Shown here: positions 54,902 to 63,059 of the stretch, piece after piece | How positions within the stretch are numbered: position 1 is the first letter of the stretch | Layout: each line of letters begins with the position of its first letter | Assembly (NCBI RefSeq): GCF_000633355.1 | Contig: NZ_AYMQ01000063.1 | Location: forward strand, 36,287 to 100,286 | Length of the DNA: 64,000 nucleotides | Direction: 5' to 3' | From: Serratia sp. H1w | GTDB lineage: Bacteria > Pseudomonadota > Gammaproteobacteria > Enterobacterales > Enterobacteriaceae | The notes under the pieces: generated by a model | Databases searched by the model: none | The model's input: the letters and a program-made list of their open reading frames with translations, nothing else | What the model was told of the DNA's origin: nothing | Made by a program: the position numbers and the translations under genes

Positions 54902-56494
54902 TCAGGCAATACCCTGGCTACGCAGATAGTCTTCGTAGTTGCCGGTAAAGTCGACCACCTTGTTCGGCGTCATTTCCAGAATGCGGGTAGCCAGCGAGCT
55001 AACGAACTCACGGTCGTGGGAAACGAAGATCAGGGTACCTTCATACATTTCCAACGCCATGTTCAGTGACTCGATGGATTCCATATCCATGTGGTTGGTC
55101 GGTTCATCCATGATCAGGATGTTCGGGCGCTGCATCATCAGCTTACCGAACAGCATGCGGCCTTTCTCACCACCGGACAGCACTTTTACGCGCTTCTTGA
55201 TATCGTCCTGGCTGAACAGCAAGCGGCCGAGAATGCCACGTACCGCCTGCTCATCGTCTTTTTCCTGCTTCCACTGGCTCATCCAGTCGAACACGCTCAG
55301 GGTTTCATCGAACTCGTATTCGTGATCCTGTGCGTAATAACCGATTTTGGCGTTTTCCGACCATTTCACGCTGCCGTTATCCGGCTGCAACTCGCCTACC
55401 AGCGTTTTCAGCAAGGTTGATTTACCGATACCGTTAGCACCCAGGATCGCCACCTTCTCGCCCACTTCAACCATCAGGTTGAGTTTGCTGAACAGCGGGC
55501 CGTTGTCGAAACCTTTGGCCAACGCTTCTACTTCCAGCGCGTTACGGAACAGCTTCTTGTCCTGCTCAAAACGGATGAACGGGTTCTGACGGCTGGAGGC
55601 TTTCACCTCTTCCAGCTGGATCTTGTCGATCTGGCGGGCACGGGAAGTCGCCTGCTTGGATTTGGAGGCGTTGGCGCTGAAGCGGCTAACGAAGGACTGC
55701 AATTCGTTGATCTGCGCCTTCTTCTTGGCGTTGTCAGACATCAGACGCTCACGGGCCTGGGTAGCCGCCGTCATGTATTCGTCGTAGTTGCCTGGATAGA
55801 CACGCAGTTCGCCGTAGTCCAGATCCGCCATGTGAGTACATACCATGTTCAGGAAGTGACGGTCGTGCGAAATGATGATCATGGTGCTGTTACGTTCGTT
55901 CAGCACCTGCTCCAGCCAGCGAATGGTATCGATGTCCAGGTTGTTGGTGGGTTCGTCGAGCAACAGGATTTCTGGATCAGAGAACAGCGCCTGAGCCAAC
56001 AGCACACGCAGTTTAAAGCCGGGAGCGATCTCGCTCATCGGGCCATAATGCTGTTCTACCGGAATACCCACGCCGAGCAGCAACTCACCGGCACGTGCTT
56101 CTGCGGTGTAGCCGTCCATCTCGCCATAGGCCACTTCCAGATCGGCCACTTTGTAGCCGTCTTCTTCGCTCATCTCCGCCATGGCGTAGATGCGGTCACG
56201 CTCTTCCTTCACTGCCCACAGTTCGGTGTGACCCATGATCACGGTGTCCAGCACGCTGAACTCTTCAAAAGCGAACTGGTCCTGGCGCAGTTTACCCAGA
56301 CGCTCATTCGGATCCAGGAACACGTTACCGCCGCTCGGCACCAGATCGCCGCCGAGGATTTTCATGAACGTCGATTTGCCGCAGCCGTTGGCCCCGATCA
56401 GACCATAGCGGTTACCGCCGCCAAACTTGACAGAGATGTTTTCAAACAACGGCTTACTGCCGAACTGCATAGTGATATTGTTACTTAATAGCAA
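54902..56494 (-). CDS. ybiT: ABC-F ATPase YbiT
   Basis: 530 residues, as in E. coli. Two ABC domains (Walker [10 protein letters not shown] and GANGIGKST; signatures '[12 protein letters not shown]'-type and '[16 protein letters not shown]') joined by a charged P-site tRNA-interaction linker (about 245-320). It is a soluble ABC-F protein acting on ribosomes. The reading frame starts at a TTG (56494) with no good ribosome site, and the first residues (LLSNNIT) differ slightly from the E. coli version. The mobile island begins within 38 bp, so the 5' end may have been rebuilt by integration. Confidence 0.94.
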   Translation of the reverse strand: MLLSNNITMQFGSKPLFENISVKFGGGNRYGLIGANGCGKSTFMKILGGDLVPSGGNVFLDPNERLGKLRQDQFAFEEFSVLDTVIMGHTELWAVKEERDRIYAMAEMSEEDGYKVADLEVAYGEMDGYTAEARAGELLLGVGIPVEQHYGPMSEIAPGFKLRVLLAQALFSDPEILLLDEPTNNLDIDTIRWLEQVLNERNSTMIIISHDRHFLNMVCTHMADLDYGELRVYPGNYDEYMTAATQARERLMSDNAKKKAQINELQSFVSRFSANASKSKQATSRARQIDKIQLEEVKASSRQNPFIRFEQDKKLFRNALEVEALAKGFDNGPLFSKLNLMVEVGEKVAILGANGIGKSTLLKTLVGELQPDNGSVKWSENAKIGYYAQDHEYEFDETLSVFDWMSQWKQEKDDEQAVRGILGRLLFSQDDIKKRVKVLSGGEKGRMLFGKLMMQRPNILIMDEPTNHMDMESIESLNMALEMYEGTLIFVSHDREFVSSLATRILEMTPNKVVDFTGNYEDYLRSQGIA

Positions 56495-56532
56495 AGGATA
56501 TACTCTTATAGAAACGTGATTTTGGACACATT

Positions 56533-58047
56533 ATGCCACAACAGAACAACGGGATCGCCTACAGTTATGTTCGCTTTTCAAGCAAGCGGCAAGAATTGGG
56601 TGACAGCCTGCGCAGACAGACGGAAATGGCTGAAGATTACGCCACCAAAAATGGCCTGAAACTCTCCAGCAAAAACTTTCAGGATCTTGGTATCAGTGCC
56701 TTTCGTGAAGGTAAACGTGCCTCTCTTGTAGACATGCTTGCAGCCATTGAAGAAGGCCAGATCAGCGCAGGTTCAACAATCATTATAGAAGCACTAGACC
56801 GCCTTTCACGACGAGGTATTGATGCCACTCTAGAAACGGTCAAAGAAATTCTTCGCAAAGAAGTTCAGGTCGTCAGTCTGTCTGATGGTCTGCTACTAAC
56901 CAAAAGCAGCCTTAACGATCTACAAAGCGTTATCCGTATCGCCGTAGCTGCCGATCTCGCCCATAAAGAATCGGAACGAAAAGCTGTACGTCTAAGAGAA
57001 ACCAAAGGCCAACAACGGCAAGCCGCACTGGCTGGTAAACCCATCAATAAAGTTTTGCCCTTTTGGTTGCAACGCACTACCGATGGGTATGAACTTGGCG
57101 ACAAAGCCGAGATTGCCAGGCAAATCGTCCGTCTCAAGCAGGAAGGCAAAGGTAGTAACATGATTGCCAAAACGCTTAATAAGCAAGGCACTGCTGGCAT
57201 CCGTGCTTCTCAGTGGAATCATGCATCAATAACCAAAATGTTAAAAAACCCTGCTTTATATGGTGCATATCAAACGGGTGAAACGACTAAAGAAAGGGAA
57301 CTGGTCAAACTTGATTTAGTTGAAGGATACTACCCTTCCCTAATCAGTAAAGAGGACTGGCTGTTACTGCAATCGGACCAAAGCAAATCCAAACGGGGAC
57401 GCCGTAGTGCTGATAACCCTTATAGCGGACTATTACGCTGTGAATGCGGTGGCGCATTAATAAAAAGAAAACACACCGTAAAAGGGAAACTGTACGTTTA
57501 TCACGGATGCTTGAATGCTAAAGATGGTCGGTGCTCGCAAAACATTTCAATCAAAGGGTTAGATGGTGCGTTAACGACTATTCTTGGTCGGTTAGAGTTC
57601 AAGAAAAAGCCTTCACTCGACCAGTCAATCCATCAGGAAAGGCAACTACTTGAAAAGCGCATTAGCGATCTGAATAGTAAACTACAAACTCTGGACAACA
57701 TTCCTCTATCTGTAATCAAAAGCATCGGTACAATGGAAAATAGAGTAAAGGAAATTACCGAGCAGATTACAAAAGATGCGCGAGAACAGCGTGGCATTGA
57801 CGCAGTTCAAAATGAGAAACTCTCTAGCATTACTGATGGCTTAGAGCTAAACCTTTTGCTAAAAAGGGTACTGAAAAACATTACTGTCACTCGTTCAGGA
57901 AACGGATGGGTCGTAAAGATTCTTCACCTTTCAGGCCATAAGCAGAATTTCTTAATGGTTGATGGTGAAATCAAGTTTATGAGTGATACCATTGCACTAC
58001 AGAAGCTATTGGCTGGATTCCGTGAAGAGGAAGAAACAGCAAAGTAA
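56533..58047 (+). CDS. Large serine integrase
   Basis: 504 residues. The N-terminal resolvase domain (1-150) has the catalytic Ser16 in YVRFSS, Arg14, and 'EALDRLSRRG' (Arg90, Arg93). The Recombinase domain (about 170-280) and a zinc ribbon with Cys303, Cys305, Cys326 and Cys334 follow; a coiled-coil segment lies at about 360-430. Large serine integrases insert and excise phages and islands at an attachment site next to their own gene. It starts 39 bp from the divergent ybiT start with a weak ribosome site (GGACAC), so this edge is probably the att junction. Confidence 0.92.
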   Translation: MPQQNNGIAYSYVRFSSKRQELGDSLRRQTEMAEDYATKNGLKLSSKNFQDLGISAFREGKRASLVDMLAAIEEGQISAGSTIIIEALDRLSRRGIDATLETVKEILRKEVQVVSLSDGLLLTKSSLNDLQSVIRIAVAADLAHKESERKAVRLRETKGQQRQAALAGKPINKVLPFWLQRTTDGYELGDKAEIARQIVRLKQEGKGSNMIAKTLNKQGTAGIRASQWNHASITKMLKNPALYGAYQTGETTKERELVKLDLVEGYYPSLISKEDWLLLQSDQSKSKRGRRSADNPYSGLLRCECGGALIKRKHTVKGKLYVYHGCLNAKDGRCSQNISIKGLDGALTTILGRLEFKKKPSLDQSIHQERQLLEKRISDLNSKLQTLDNIPLSVIKSIGTMENRVKEITEQITKDAREQRGIDAVQNEKLSSITDGLELNLLLKRVLKNITVTRSGNGWVVKILHLSGHKQNFLMVDGEIKFMSDTIALQKLLAGFREEEETAK

Positions 58048-58109
58048 ATTAACTAACAATATGTATTTCCTTCTATCTGCAAGATATAATTTACAGAAAG
58101 GAGGAAAAC

Positions 58110-58751
58110 ATGACAATTTTTGCTTATACGAGAGTATCCAAGGCCGATAACGAAACCGGCACTACCGATAACCAAATCACGCTTATTGAATCGCAGTTAA
58201 AGATCGATACCGTTTACTCTGATGTTAACATCTCAGGTTCGATACCTTTCCAGAAACGTCCAGAAGCACAAAAGTTAGTCAATGAATTAAAACCCGGCGA
58301 TACTATCGTTATTGCCAAGTTGGATCGTGGCTTTCGTGATACTGCTGATTGCCTCAATACCGTTAAATGGCTCCAACAGAAGAGAGTGACGCTGAAAATT
58401 TTAGATATCGCGCTTGATGTATCAACGCCGATTGGTGAGATGATTCTAACCATCATGGCCTCTGTAGCTACATTTGAGCGTAAACGCATCGCAGAGCGCA
58501 TCAAAGACGGATTCAGTAATGGCCGTAACAATGGTAAAAGCTATGGGTATAAGATCGAGGCGGTTCGGCAAGCAATAGCCCTAAAATCATCTGAAAGGCG
58601 TCAGGCGACCTTGGAACGATACACTACAATAGTTAATCATCTTAAGAATAAAATCGCTCAGGGAGCCACTGAGGCTCAAATGCTCGCTCATCTGACAAAA
58701 GTGGGGCATCCTGTCTCTCGTACAACATTACGCAAAGCCTTAAACCGCTAA
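58110..58751 (+). CDS. Small serine recombinase (resolvase/invertase type)
   Basis: 213 residues. A resolvase domain with catalytic Ser10 in YTRVSK, 'GDTIVIAKLDRGFRDTADC' and the long E-helix 'GEMILTIMASVATFERKRIAERIKDG' is followed by a C-terminal helix-turn-helix region ('TEAQMLAHLTKVGHPVSRTTLRKAL'). It could resolve or invert DNA within the island or assist the larger integrase. It has a perfect AGAAAGGAGG ribosome site and lies 62 bp after the integrase gene on the same strand. No clear inversion site pair was found nearby. Confidence 0.9.
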   Translation: MTIFAYTRVSKADNETGTTDNQITLIESQLKIDTVYSDVNISGSIPFQKRPEAQKLVNELKPGDTIVIAKLDRGFRDTADCLNTVKWLQQKRVTLKILDIALDVSTPIGEMILTIMASVATFERKRIAERIKDGFSNGRNNGKSYGYKIEAVRQAIALKSSERRQATLERYTTIVNHLKNKIAQGATEAQMLAHLTKVGHPVSRTTLRKALNR

Positions 58752-58760
58752 GGCGGTTTA
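58741..58760 (+). terminator. Stem-loop overlapping the small recombinase stop codon
   Basis: TAAACCGC-TAAG-GCGGTTTA: 8-bp perfect stem with the stop TAA in its loop. The downstream DNA is A-rich, not T-rich, so it may be a weak terminator, an RNA-protecting hairpin or a recombinase-type site. Confidence 0.5.
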
Positions 58761-58939
58761 GACGACACAAAGAAAAACAGATAAAATACAATATTATCAA
58801 TGGATTATGTTTTTTTTGCAGATTGTATAGAATTTTTAGAGAATCAAAAAAGTGTGCTATCATCTTTATAATGCCTTTCCACCTATTACAACCGCCGACA
58901 TTATATAACACTTTATAAAATATTTTTCATGAGCTTATT

Positions 58940-59056
58940 CGCTTTAAAATATCTAATGTTATAATGAATCTAGGTTCTTACCATTACAACTAATACTACC
59001 TGCCAAGTAAAAAGATTAGAAAATACGTGGCTCGCCACTGCGTCGTAGACGCATAA
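58940..59056 (+). repeat. 117-bp tandem repeat, copy A (candidate small RNA gene)
   Basis: About 90% identical to copy B 139 bp away. It contains an extended -10 element TGTTATAAT, then about 85 bp ending in two back-to-back hairpins (GTGGctcgCCAC and GCGTC-GTA-GACGC). Between the copies is a 22-bp unrelated spacer. The paired promoter-plus-hairpin layout looks like duplicated short transcription units rather than protein genes. The 187 bp before it (58753-58939) have no visible feature beyond AT-rich DNA. Confidence 0.6.
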
Positions 59057-59078
59057 CTATATATTTTGTATTTCTTTT

Positions 59079-59195
59079 CGCTTTACAATACCTGATGTTA
59101 TAATGAATCTAGGTTCTTACCGTTACAACTAATATTACTTGCCAGGTAAAAAGATTAAAAATAATGTGGCTTGCCACAGCGTCGTAGACGCATAA
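59079..59195 (+). repeat. 117-bp tandem repeat, copy B (candidate small RNA gene)
   Basis: Second copy with the same extended -10 TGTTATAAT (59096-59104), hairpins GTGGcttgCCAC and GCGTC-GTA-GACGC, and compensating sequence differences: the GTGGCNNGCCAC stem is kept although its loop changed. On the minus strand the same hairpins are followed by ATTATTTTTAATCTTTTTA, so copy B could also terminate the gene that ends at 59245. Confidence 0.6.
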
Positions 59196-59244
59196 ACAAA
59201 TCATCTTTAATTATTTACATGGCCTAATAAAAGGCCATGTGCCA

Positions 59245-59919
59245 TTATCTATTACCAGCTACCAATAGATCGCAAATCGTTCTCATTTCTTGAGTATTTA
59301 CCTTACTATCGATATTATCCACGGTCATATTCCATAATCCATTATAGACATTATTTCTTAACCTACTGAACTCACGTGTCTCATTCTTCTTAGCTGAATC
59401 TTTTCTCCAAATATTCATAACATCAATCATCATCGCATCAGCACATCGTAAGACATAGTTTGATCTATTCATATCTTGATACTGAGTTGAATACTCATTA
59501 CCATCAACGGAAATAAAATCGTTACTAAAGTCGGATAGTTGTAGTTTACCTTTAGTAACAGTTGGTTTCGGTTGTTTCACAGAGTTGTTATTTTCATTAA
59601 TCTGGTTAGCTACTTTTGTATATTCAGACAGAAATTGAATATGCTCTGCATAGAGCATATTCAGTTCATCAACAGATTTAGCACTGTCTCTTTTTGTTTT
59701 AATCCATCCTCGCTGAATTTCTTTCAGGTTGTTATCTTTCTTACTTTTATATAGATTAGTCATTGCAGAGTTAAGAGCACTTAACGCTTTGTTATCACAG
59801 ATCATATGCTCTACAGCGGTAGAAGCTTTTAAGCAATCAAATCCGGCAGCACTTACGTTTAGTGATACTGATAGAATAGAAAAGTAAAAAAATTTCTTTA
59901 TCATCGGTATTTTTTCCAT
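59245..59919 (-). CDS. Secreted LprI-like (DUF1311) protein
   Basis: 224 residues. A signal peptide (KFFYFSILSVSLNVSAA) is followed by a lysozyme-inhibitor LprI-like N-terminal domain: 'FDCLKASTAVEHMICDNKALSALNSAMTNLYKS' and 'LKEIQRGWIKTKRDSA', with the two conserved Cys of the first helix pair. The C-terminal half (about 120-224) has no recognised domain but carries two further Cys. Members of the family inhibit lysozymes or have unknown periplasmic roles. The ATG at 59919 follows GAGG; an ATG five codons later is also possible. AT-rich like the rest of the island. Confidence 0.65.
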   Translation of the reverse strand: MEKIPMIKKFFYFSILSVSLNVSAAGFDCLKASTAVEHMICDNKALSALNSAMTNLYKSKKDNNLKEIQRGWIKTKRDSAKSVDELNMLYAEHIQFLSEYTKVANQINENNNSVKQPKPTVTKGKLQLSDFSNDFISVDGNEYSTQYQDMNRSNYVLRCADAMMIDVMNIWRKDSAKKNETREFSRLRNNVYNGLWNMTVDNIDSKVNTQEMRTICDLLVAGNR

Positions 59920-60011
59920 TTTTAATATTACCTCGGTGCAAAATATATCGTTCACCATATACATTTAAGAAATTGTGGTATAGTTCTGACCATAATTTAT
60001 TCAACATCAAC

Positions 60012-60254
60012 CTATATGTTATATCGAATAAAATAGCCAAAGAAATCGTTGTAGCCAAAACTCAATTTGCCGATTTCAACATTACCTAACAATAAATATA
60101 AAATAATAATTGATACGAAGAGAAATCCAACGATAGAAAAGAAATCCTTGAACGGCGTTTTCGACGACCGAATTGTTTCTTTGTTGCCTTTCCAGATGTT
60201 ACCTTCCCAGAGTTCAGATTGCTTCTGAGATTCATCTTTATCACTCTTGTTCAT
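60012..60254 (-). CDS. Small single-span membrane protein, unknown
   Basis: 80 residues. A hydrophilic N-terminal half (MNKSDKDESQKQSELWEGNI) precedes one hydrophobic helix (IVGFLFVSIIILYLLLG, about residues 41-57) and a short aromatic tail. Good ribosome site AAAGGAT 6 nt before the ATG. No family was recognised. It is upstream of the LprI-like gene on the same strand, with 92 bp between, and could be co-transcribed. A strong hairpin lies 34 bp before the start. Confidence 0.55.
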   Translation of the reverse strand: MNKSDKDESQKQSELWEGNIWKGNKETIRSSKTPFKDFFSIVGFLFVSIIILYLLLGNVEIGKLSFGYNDFFGYFIRYNI

Positions 60255-60287
60255 TTTTTATCCTTTTTTTACTAAAAATTAACATTT

Positions 60288-60321
60288 TGTCTACCGAGTA
60301 ACTGGTGCTGCTCGGTAGACA
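60288..60321. promoter_or_regulatory. 11-bp perfect stem-loop between divergent island genes
   Basis: TGTCTACCGAG pairs with CTCGGTAGACA around a 12-nt loop. It lies in the leader of the small membrane protein gene. On the plus strand it is followed by GCCTTTCTT, on the minus strand by AAAATG. It may be an attenuator or regulatory hairpin. Confidence 0.55.
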
Positions 60322-60377
60322 GCCTTTCTTGTACTTGTACTTCCACTCTCGTTTCTATGGTAACGCACACACAAATA

Positions 60378-60392
60378 CTAAGTAATACTTAG
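60378..60392. promoter_or_regulatory. Operator 1 (CTAAGTAATACTTAG)
   Basis: Perfect palindrome CTAAGTA-A-TACTTAG, 124 bp upstream of the small membrane protein gene. It matches operator 2 in all but the central base, so the same Cro/CI-type regulator probably binds both and controls the leftward genes too. Confidence 0.7.
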
Positions 60393-60663
60393 CTAAATGT
60401 ACAATAAAAAGAAACTTACATGGTAGTTAACCGATTGTTAAACAGAATTTTGCGCCCAGAGTCAGGCATTCAGAAAAACAGGTGACGTAAACAACTCTCT
60501 GTTCCTCCCGATCCTGGGCATACTTGCGCAAACCTTTCAGAGTAAAATGAGTTGTTCAGATCAACATAGCCGATGAAATCGAACATCGAAGGCCAGCGCG
60601 TCAGAACTAATTTCTGAGAGTTAACAGCTTGTGTTCTTTTCGTTAATTGTTAAAATCATTATC

Positions 60664-60684
60664 TTACTAAGTAGTACTTAGTAA
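60664..60684. promoter_or_regulatory. Operator 2 (21-bp perfect palindrome)
   Basis: Contains CTAAGTAGTACTTAG and extends symmetrically by three bases on each side (TTA/TAA). It is 55 bp upstream of the regulator gene, in the promoter region. Confidence 0.75.
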
Positions 60685-60699
60685 AAAAAAGTTGAATAA

Positions 60700-60714
60700 C
60701 TAAGAAAATCTTAG
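60700..60714. promoter_or_regulatory. Operator 3 (CTAAGAAAATCTTAG)
   Basis: Inverted repeat CTAAGA-AAA-TCTTAG, 24 bp upstream of the regulator start and 26 bp downstream of operator 2. It probably mediates autorepression together with operator 2. The DNA between 60421 and 60660 has no gene. Confidence 0.7.
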
Positions 60715-60738
60715 CCAAAGCTTTTGGTTGAGGTTTGT

Positions 60739-61038
60739 ATGCTGACAAAACGATTAAAAGAGGCTCGCCTTAAAGCAGGACTCTCGCAGGAGAAACTTGG
60801 TATACTTGCTGGGATCGACGAAGCCTCAGCCAGCGCCAGGATGAATCAGTATGAGAAAGGGAAGCATACCCCTGATTTTGAAATGGCGTGTAATCTGGCA
60901 AAAGTGCTTGAAATTCCAGAGAGTTACTTTTACACAAAAGATGATTTGATGGCTCAAATGATACTCATTTTTCATCACCTAGACCAACAACATAAAACTG
61001 AAATAATTAACATAGCCAATAATACTGTAAACAAATAA
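60739..61038 (+). CDS. Cro/CI-family (XRE) transcriptional regulator
   Basis: 99 residues. A helix-turn-helix of the HTH_3 type is at residues 4-60 ('RLKEARLKAGLSQEKLGILAGIDEASASARMNQYEKGKHTPDFEMACNLAKVLEIPESYFY'), followed by a short C-terminal helix likely for dimerisation. The ATG at 60739 has GAGG 5 nt upstream. It is flanked by two palindromes matching a third further upstream, indicating autoregulation and control of the divergent leftward genes. It lies 414 bp before the ABC-3C genes, so it may or may not regulate them. Confidence 0.85.
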   Translation: MLTKRLKEARLKAGLSQEKLGILAGIDEASASARMNQYEKGKHTPDFEMACNLAKVLEIPESYFYTKDDLMAQMILIFHHLDQQHKTEIINIANNTVNK

Positions 61039-61044
61039 AATCTG

Positions 61045-61303
61045 ATGGGCTCAACTAACTGGCAGTGAGACCCATGAGAGAAATGGGTAACAGTAGAAGA
61101 AGGTTCACAGATTAATACCTCAATACTCAACAGATGCATCATCATAAAGCCATTAATCAAGCATCAGAGAAAACAGCTACCTAATACCTGTAAGAGGGCA
61201 TCTTTGTCTGTACAGGTCTTGCTTTTAAATTTTTCAAAATAAATACAATAAGTTATGATTTAAAATTTCAAAAATGCACTATATCCCTGTTCAAATAAAC
61301 AGG
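61045..61303 (+). other. Hairpins in the 414-bp gap before the three-gene system
   Basis: ATGGGCTCA pairs with TGAGaCCCAT at 61045-61075, right after the regulator stop and possibly ending its transcript (no T tract). CCTGTT-CAAATA-AACAGG lies at 61286-61303. The rest of 61039-61380 is AT-rich with no gene seen. Confidence 0.45.
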
Positions 61304-61384
61304 TATGGATATTCAGTGGGCCTGGAAATAAAAACAGTGGATTAATGAACAGGCTTTATTAGTCACTGTATCGATTTTAGTCTG

Positions 61385-61414
61385 TTGCATTATTAAGAAA
61401 AAATTAGGTATAGT
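61385..61414 (+). promoter_or_regulatory. Sigma-70-type promoter of the ABC-3C operon
   Basis: TTGCAT and TATAGT are separated by 18 bp. A transcript would start near 61421, giving a very short leader before the first gene. Confidence 0.55.
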
Positions 61415-61429
61415 GAAGTTAAGGAGAAA

Positions 61430-61492
61430 ATGGCTGACTACAGGGGTATGTCATGGAACAGAGACAAACAAACGATTCTAGTGAATCACTAA
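61430..61492 (+). CDS. Possible 20-codon leader peptide overlapping the effector gene start
   Basis: ATG at 61430 preceded by AAGGAG (3 nt spacing) opens a 20-codon frame (MADYRGMSWN...) that ends at TAA 61490-61492. It overlaps the first 40 bp of the effector gene in another frame. The effector ATG at 61453 has its own AGGGG ribosome site inside this frame, so translation of the leader could limit or couple effector synthesis. No conservation evidence is available. Confidence 0.3.
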   Translation: MADYRGMSWNRDKQTILVNH

Positions 61493-62586
61493 AAGGATCT
61501 ATTTATCAATTCTATCATGTTGTAAAATTTTGCTCATCACTACGTGAGGGGCAAAGAATATACATCGAGAAATTTGGTGATATTACCATATCGCATTCAG
61601 CCCAAATTGAAATAAAGAAATATAGCGATGCCCTTACAGACTCTCATGAAAATCTCTGGAAAACTCTTAACAACTGGTTAGACGATAAATTTGATGTAAA
61701 TCATTATAACGTTCTTATATTGCTGACAACTCAGAGTTATGGTGTAAATAGCCTTCTGAAAGGGTGGAATATTTTAAGTAAAGATGAAAAGTACAAATTA
61801 CTAGAAACAATCCACTCTCACTCTAATCATAATTTTATTTCTTCAGGTAAAGAAAATAAAAGTCACTCTTTAATATTAATGGAAAAGGTTTTAGCAAAAA
61901 AACACAAGGGTAAGCTAGATACTATATTAGGAATATTCTCTATATTAGATAGTGAGCCAATGTTAGATAAACAATATAGTGAACTATTGGAAACTTGTGC
62001 TCATGGGATTATCAAGGAAAAAAAAGAACTGTATATACAAAATTTACTCGGTTTTATAATTTCTCCTAACATTACTAACGGAACCTCTGGATGGTGCATT
62101 ACATACGAAGAGTTAGAAAAACAAAGAGTTGCTTTAACATCTGAATATTGTAAAGGTTCGGTAATATTCCCTAAATTTCATCTAAGAAAGTCTAGAGAGG
62201 AGGATTATACTAACATTGATAATAAAAGTAATTACGTAATAAAAATAGAGGATATTTCCTACACCGAGGTTATAGAGTCAGCTAAAAGATGCTATATATC
62301 AGCTAAAAAGACAATTACCGATGAGTTAAGTCAAGGTGTGTATTATCAACGATTTATAGATTATGATATATCTATTCTAGAGAATTTCCAAAATGCATAT
62401 CGCCGAAAAAAAAGAACGTTAGCAAATAATTGTGAAATTGGACACTGTCAAGATTTTTACGATGAAATACATTATGAACCATCTATAGGCATTGATGGGT
62501 TTTCAGAAGTTCCAAAAGACTTTAAAAATGGCGTTATCCATATGCATTTGGATGACGAGGATAAAGACTTAAGCTGGAAATTTTAA
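61453..62586 (+). CDS. ABC-3C system effector: probable PD-(D/E)xK nuclease domain with C-terminal ABC-3C-type domain
   Basis: 377 residues. The N-terminal region reads 'GSIYQFYHVVKFCSSL', then Glu39/Asp43 ('YIEKFGDI') and Glu53-x-Lys55 ('QIEIKKY') before 'LTDSHENLWKTLNNWLDD'. This spacing matches the Cap4/DUF4297-like restriction-endonuclease fold, in which D..(E/Q)xK are catalytic. The middle is helical. The C-terminal 110 residues ('YTEVIESAKRCYISAKKTITDEL', 'YYQRFIDYDISILENFQNAYRRKKR', 'HCQDFYDEIHYEPSIGI') resemble the ABC-3C C-terminal domains that connect effectors to the ATPase. First of three overlapping genes. Nuclease assignment is inferred from motifs only. Confidence 0.68.
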   Translation: MEQRQTNDSSESLKGSIYQFYHVVKFCSSLREGQRIYIEKFGDITISHSAQIEIKKYSDALTDSHENLWKTLNNWLDDKFDVNHYNVLILLTTQSYGVNSLLKGWNILSKDEKYKLLETIHSHSNHNFISSGKENKSHSLILMEKVLAKKHKGKLDTILGIFSILDSEPMLDKQYSELLETCAHGIIKEKKELYIQNLLGFIISPNITNGTSGWCITYEELEKQRVALTSEYCKGSVIFPKFHLRKSREEDYTNIDNKSNYVIKIEDISYTEVIESAKRCYISAKKTITDELSQGVYYQRFIDYDISILENFQNAYRRKKRTLANNCEIGHCQDFYDEIHYEPSIGIDGFSEVPKDFKNGVIHMHLDDEDKDLSWKF

Positions 62587-63059
62587 TGAGTTCAATTATT
62601 AAAAATCTATCAACACTCCACTATAGCCCTATAATATTAAAAGACGTTATTGGTTTATTCTATAAAGATATTGAGAGCACAAAAAACAATATTCTTCTTT
62701 CATATCTTATACTCCCTTTCTATTGTAATGAAAAGACATTTTCATTCTTTAAGAACGCACGGAGAAGTAAGTCAACGGGGGGGTTGACTAGCTCATTAAT
62801 AACTTTTAATGCTAAGAAAGAAAATACGTCCGGGCTAGCCGAGAAGATTATAGAGTTTAAAGCCCTAACAAATACTTGCATACAGATAATAGTCGATTCT
62901 GATAGTGCTATTATCTATGATAATATGTCTTTAAGAGTTAAAGACTTCAATATCGATTTAGACAGTAACAGAAAAAAGGCCATCTTGAACATGGCTGAGA
63001 TATTAACCGAGTTTGATGTGGTCAGTACATACCGAATGCTAGGGATAAGAGAAATATGA
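62586..63059 (+). CDS. ABC-3C system middle component
   Basis: 157 residues, no membrane segment. The block 'LLSYLILPFYCNEKTFSFFKNARRSKSTGGLTSSLITF' and the helical 'GLAEKIIEFKALTNTCIQIIVDSDSAIIYDNMSL' resemble the middle-component (MC) proteins of ABC-three-component systems, which sit between the ATPase and the effector. Starts 1 bp before the end of the effector stop (TAATG) and overlaps the ATPase gene by 4 bp (ATGA), so all three are translationally coupled. The function of MC proteins is not known biochemically. Confidence 0.68.
   Translation: MSSIIKNLSTLHYSPIILKDVIGLFYKDIESTKNNILLSYLILPFYCNEKTFSFFKNARRSKSTGGLTSSLITFNAKKENTSGLAEKIIEFKALTNTCIQIIVDSDSAIIYDNMSLRVKDFNIDLDSNRKKAILNMAEILTEFDVVSTYRMLGIREI

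Noticed and set aside
56495..58110. tRNA attachment site for the island
   Set aside because: No tRNA gene or tRNA 3' end is present at the left junction; the large serine integrase would not need one.
59104..59135. Nine-codon ORF (MNLGSYRYN / MNLGSYHYN) in both 117-bp repeats
   Set aside because: Its ATG overlaps the -10 element and has no ribosome site, so a transcript from that promoter would not include it; the hairpins fit an RNA role better.
58940..59195. CRISPR array or ToxIN-type antitoxin repeats
   Set aside because: Only two long copies, no short regular repeat-spacer pattern, no cas genes and no toxin gene of the ToxN type adjacent.
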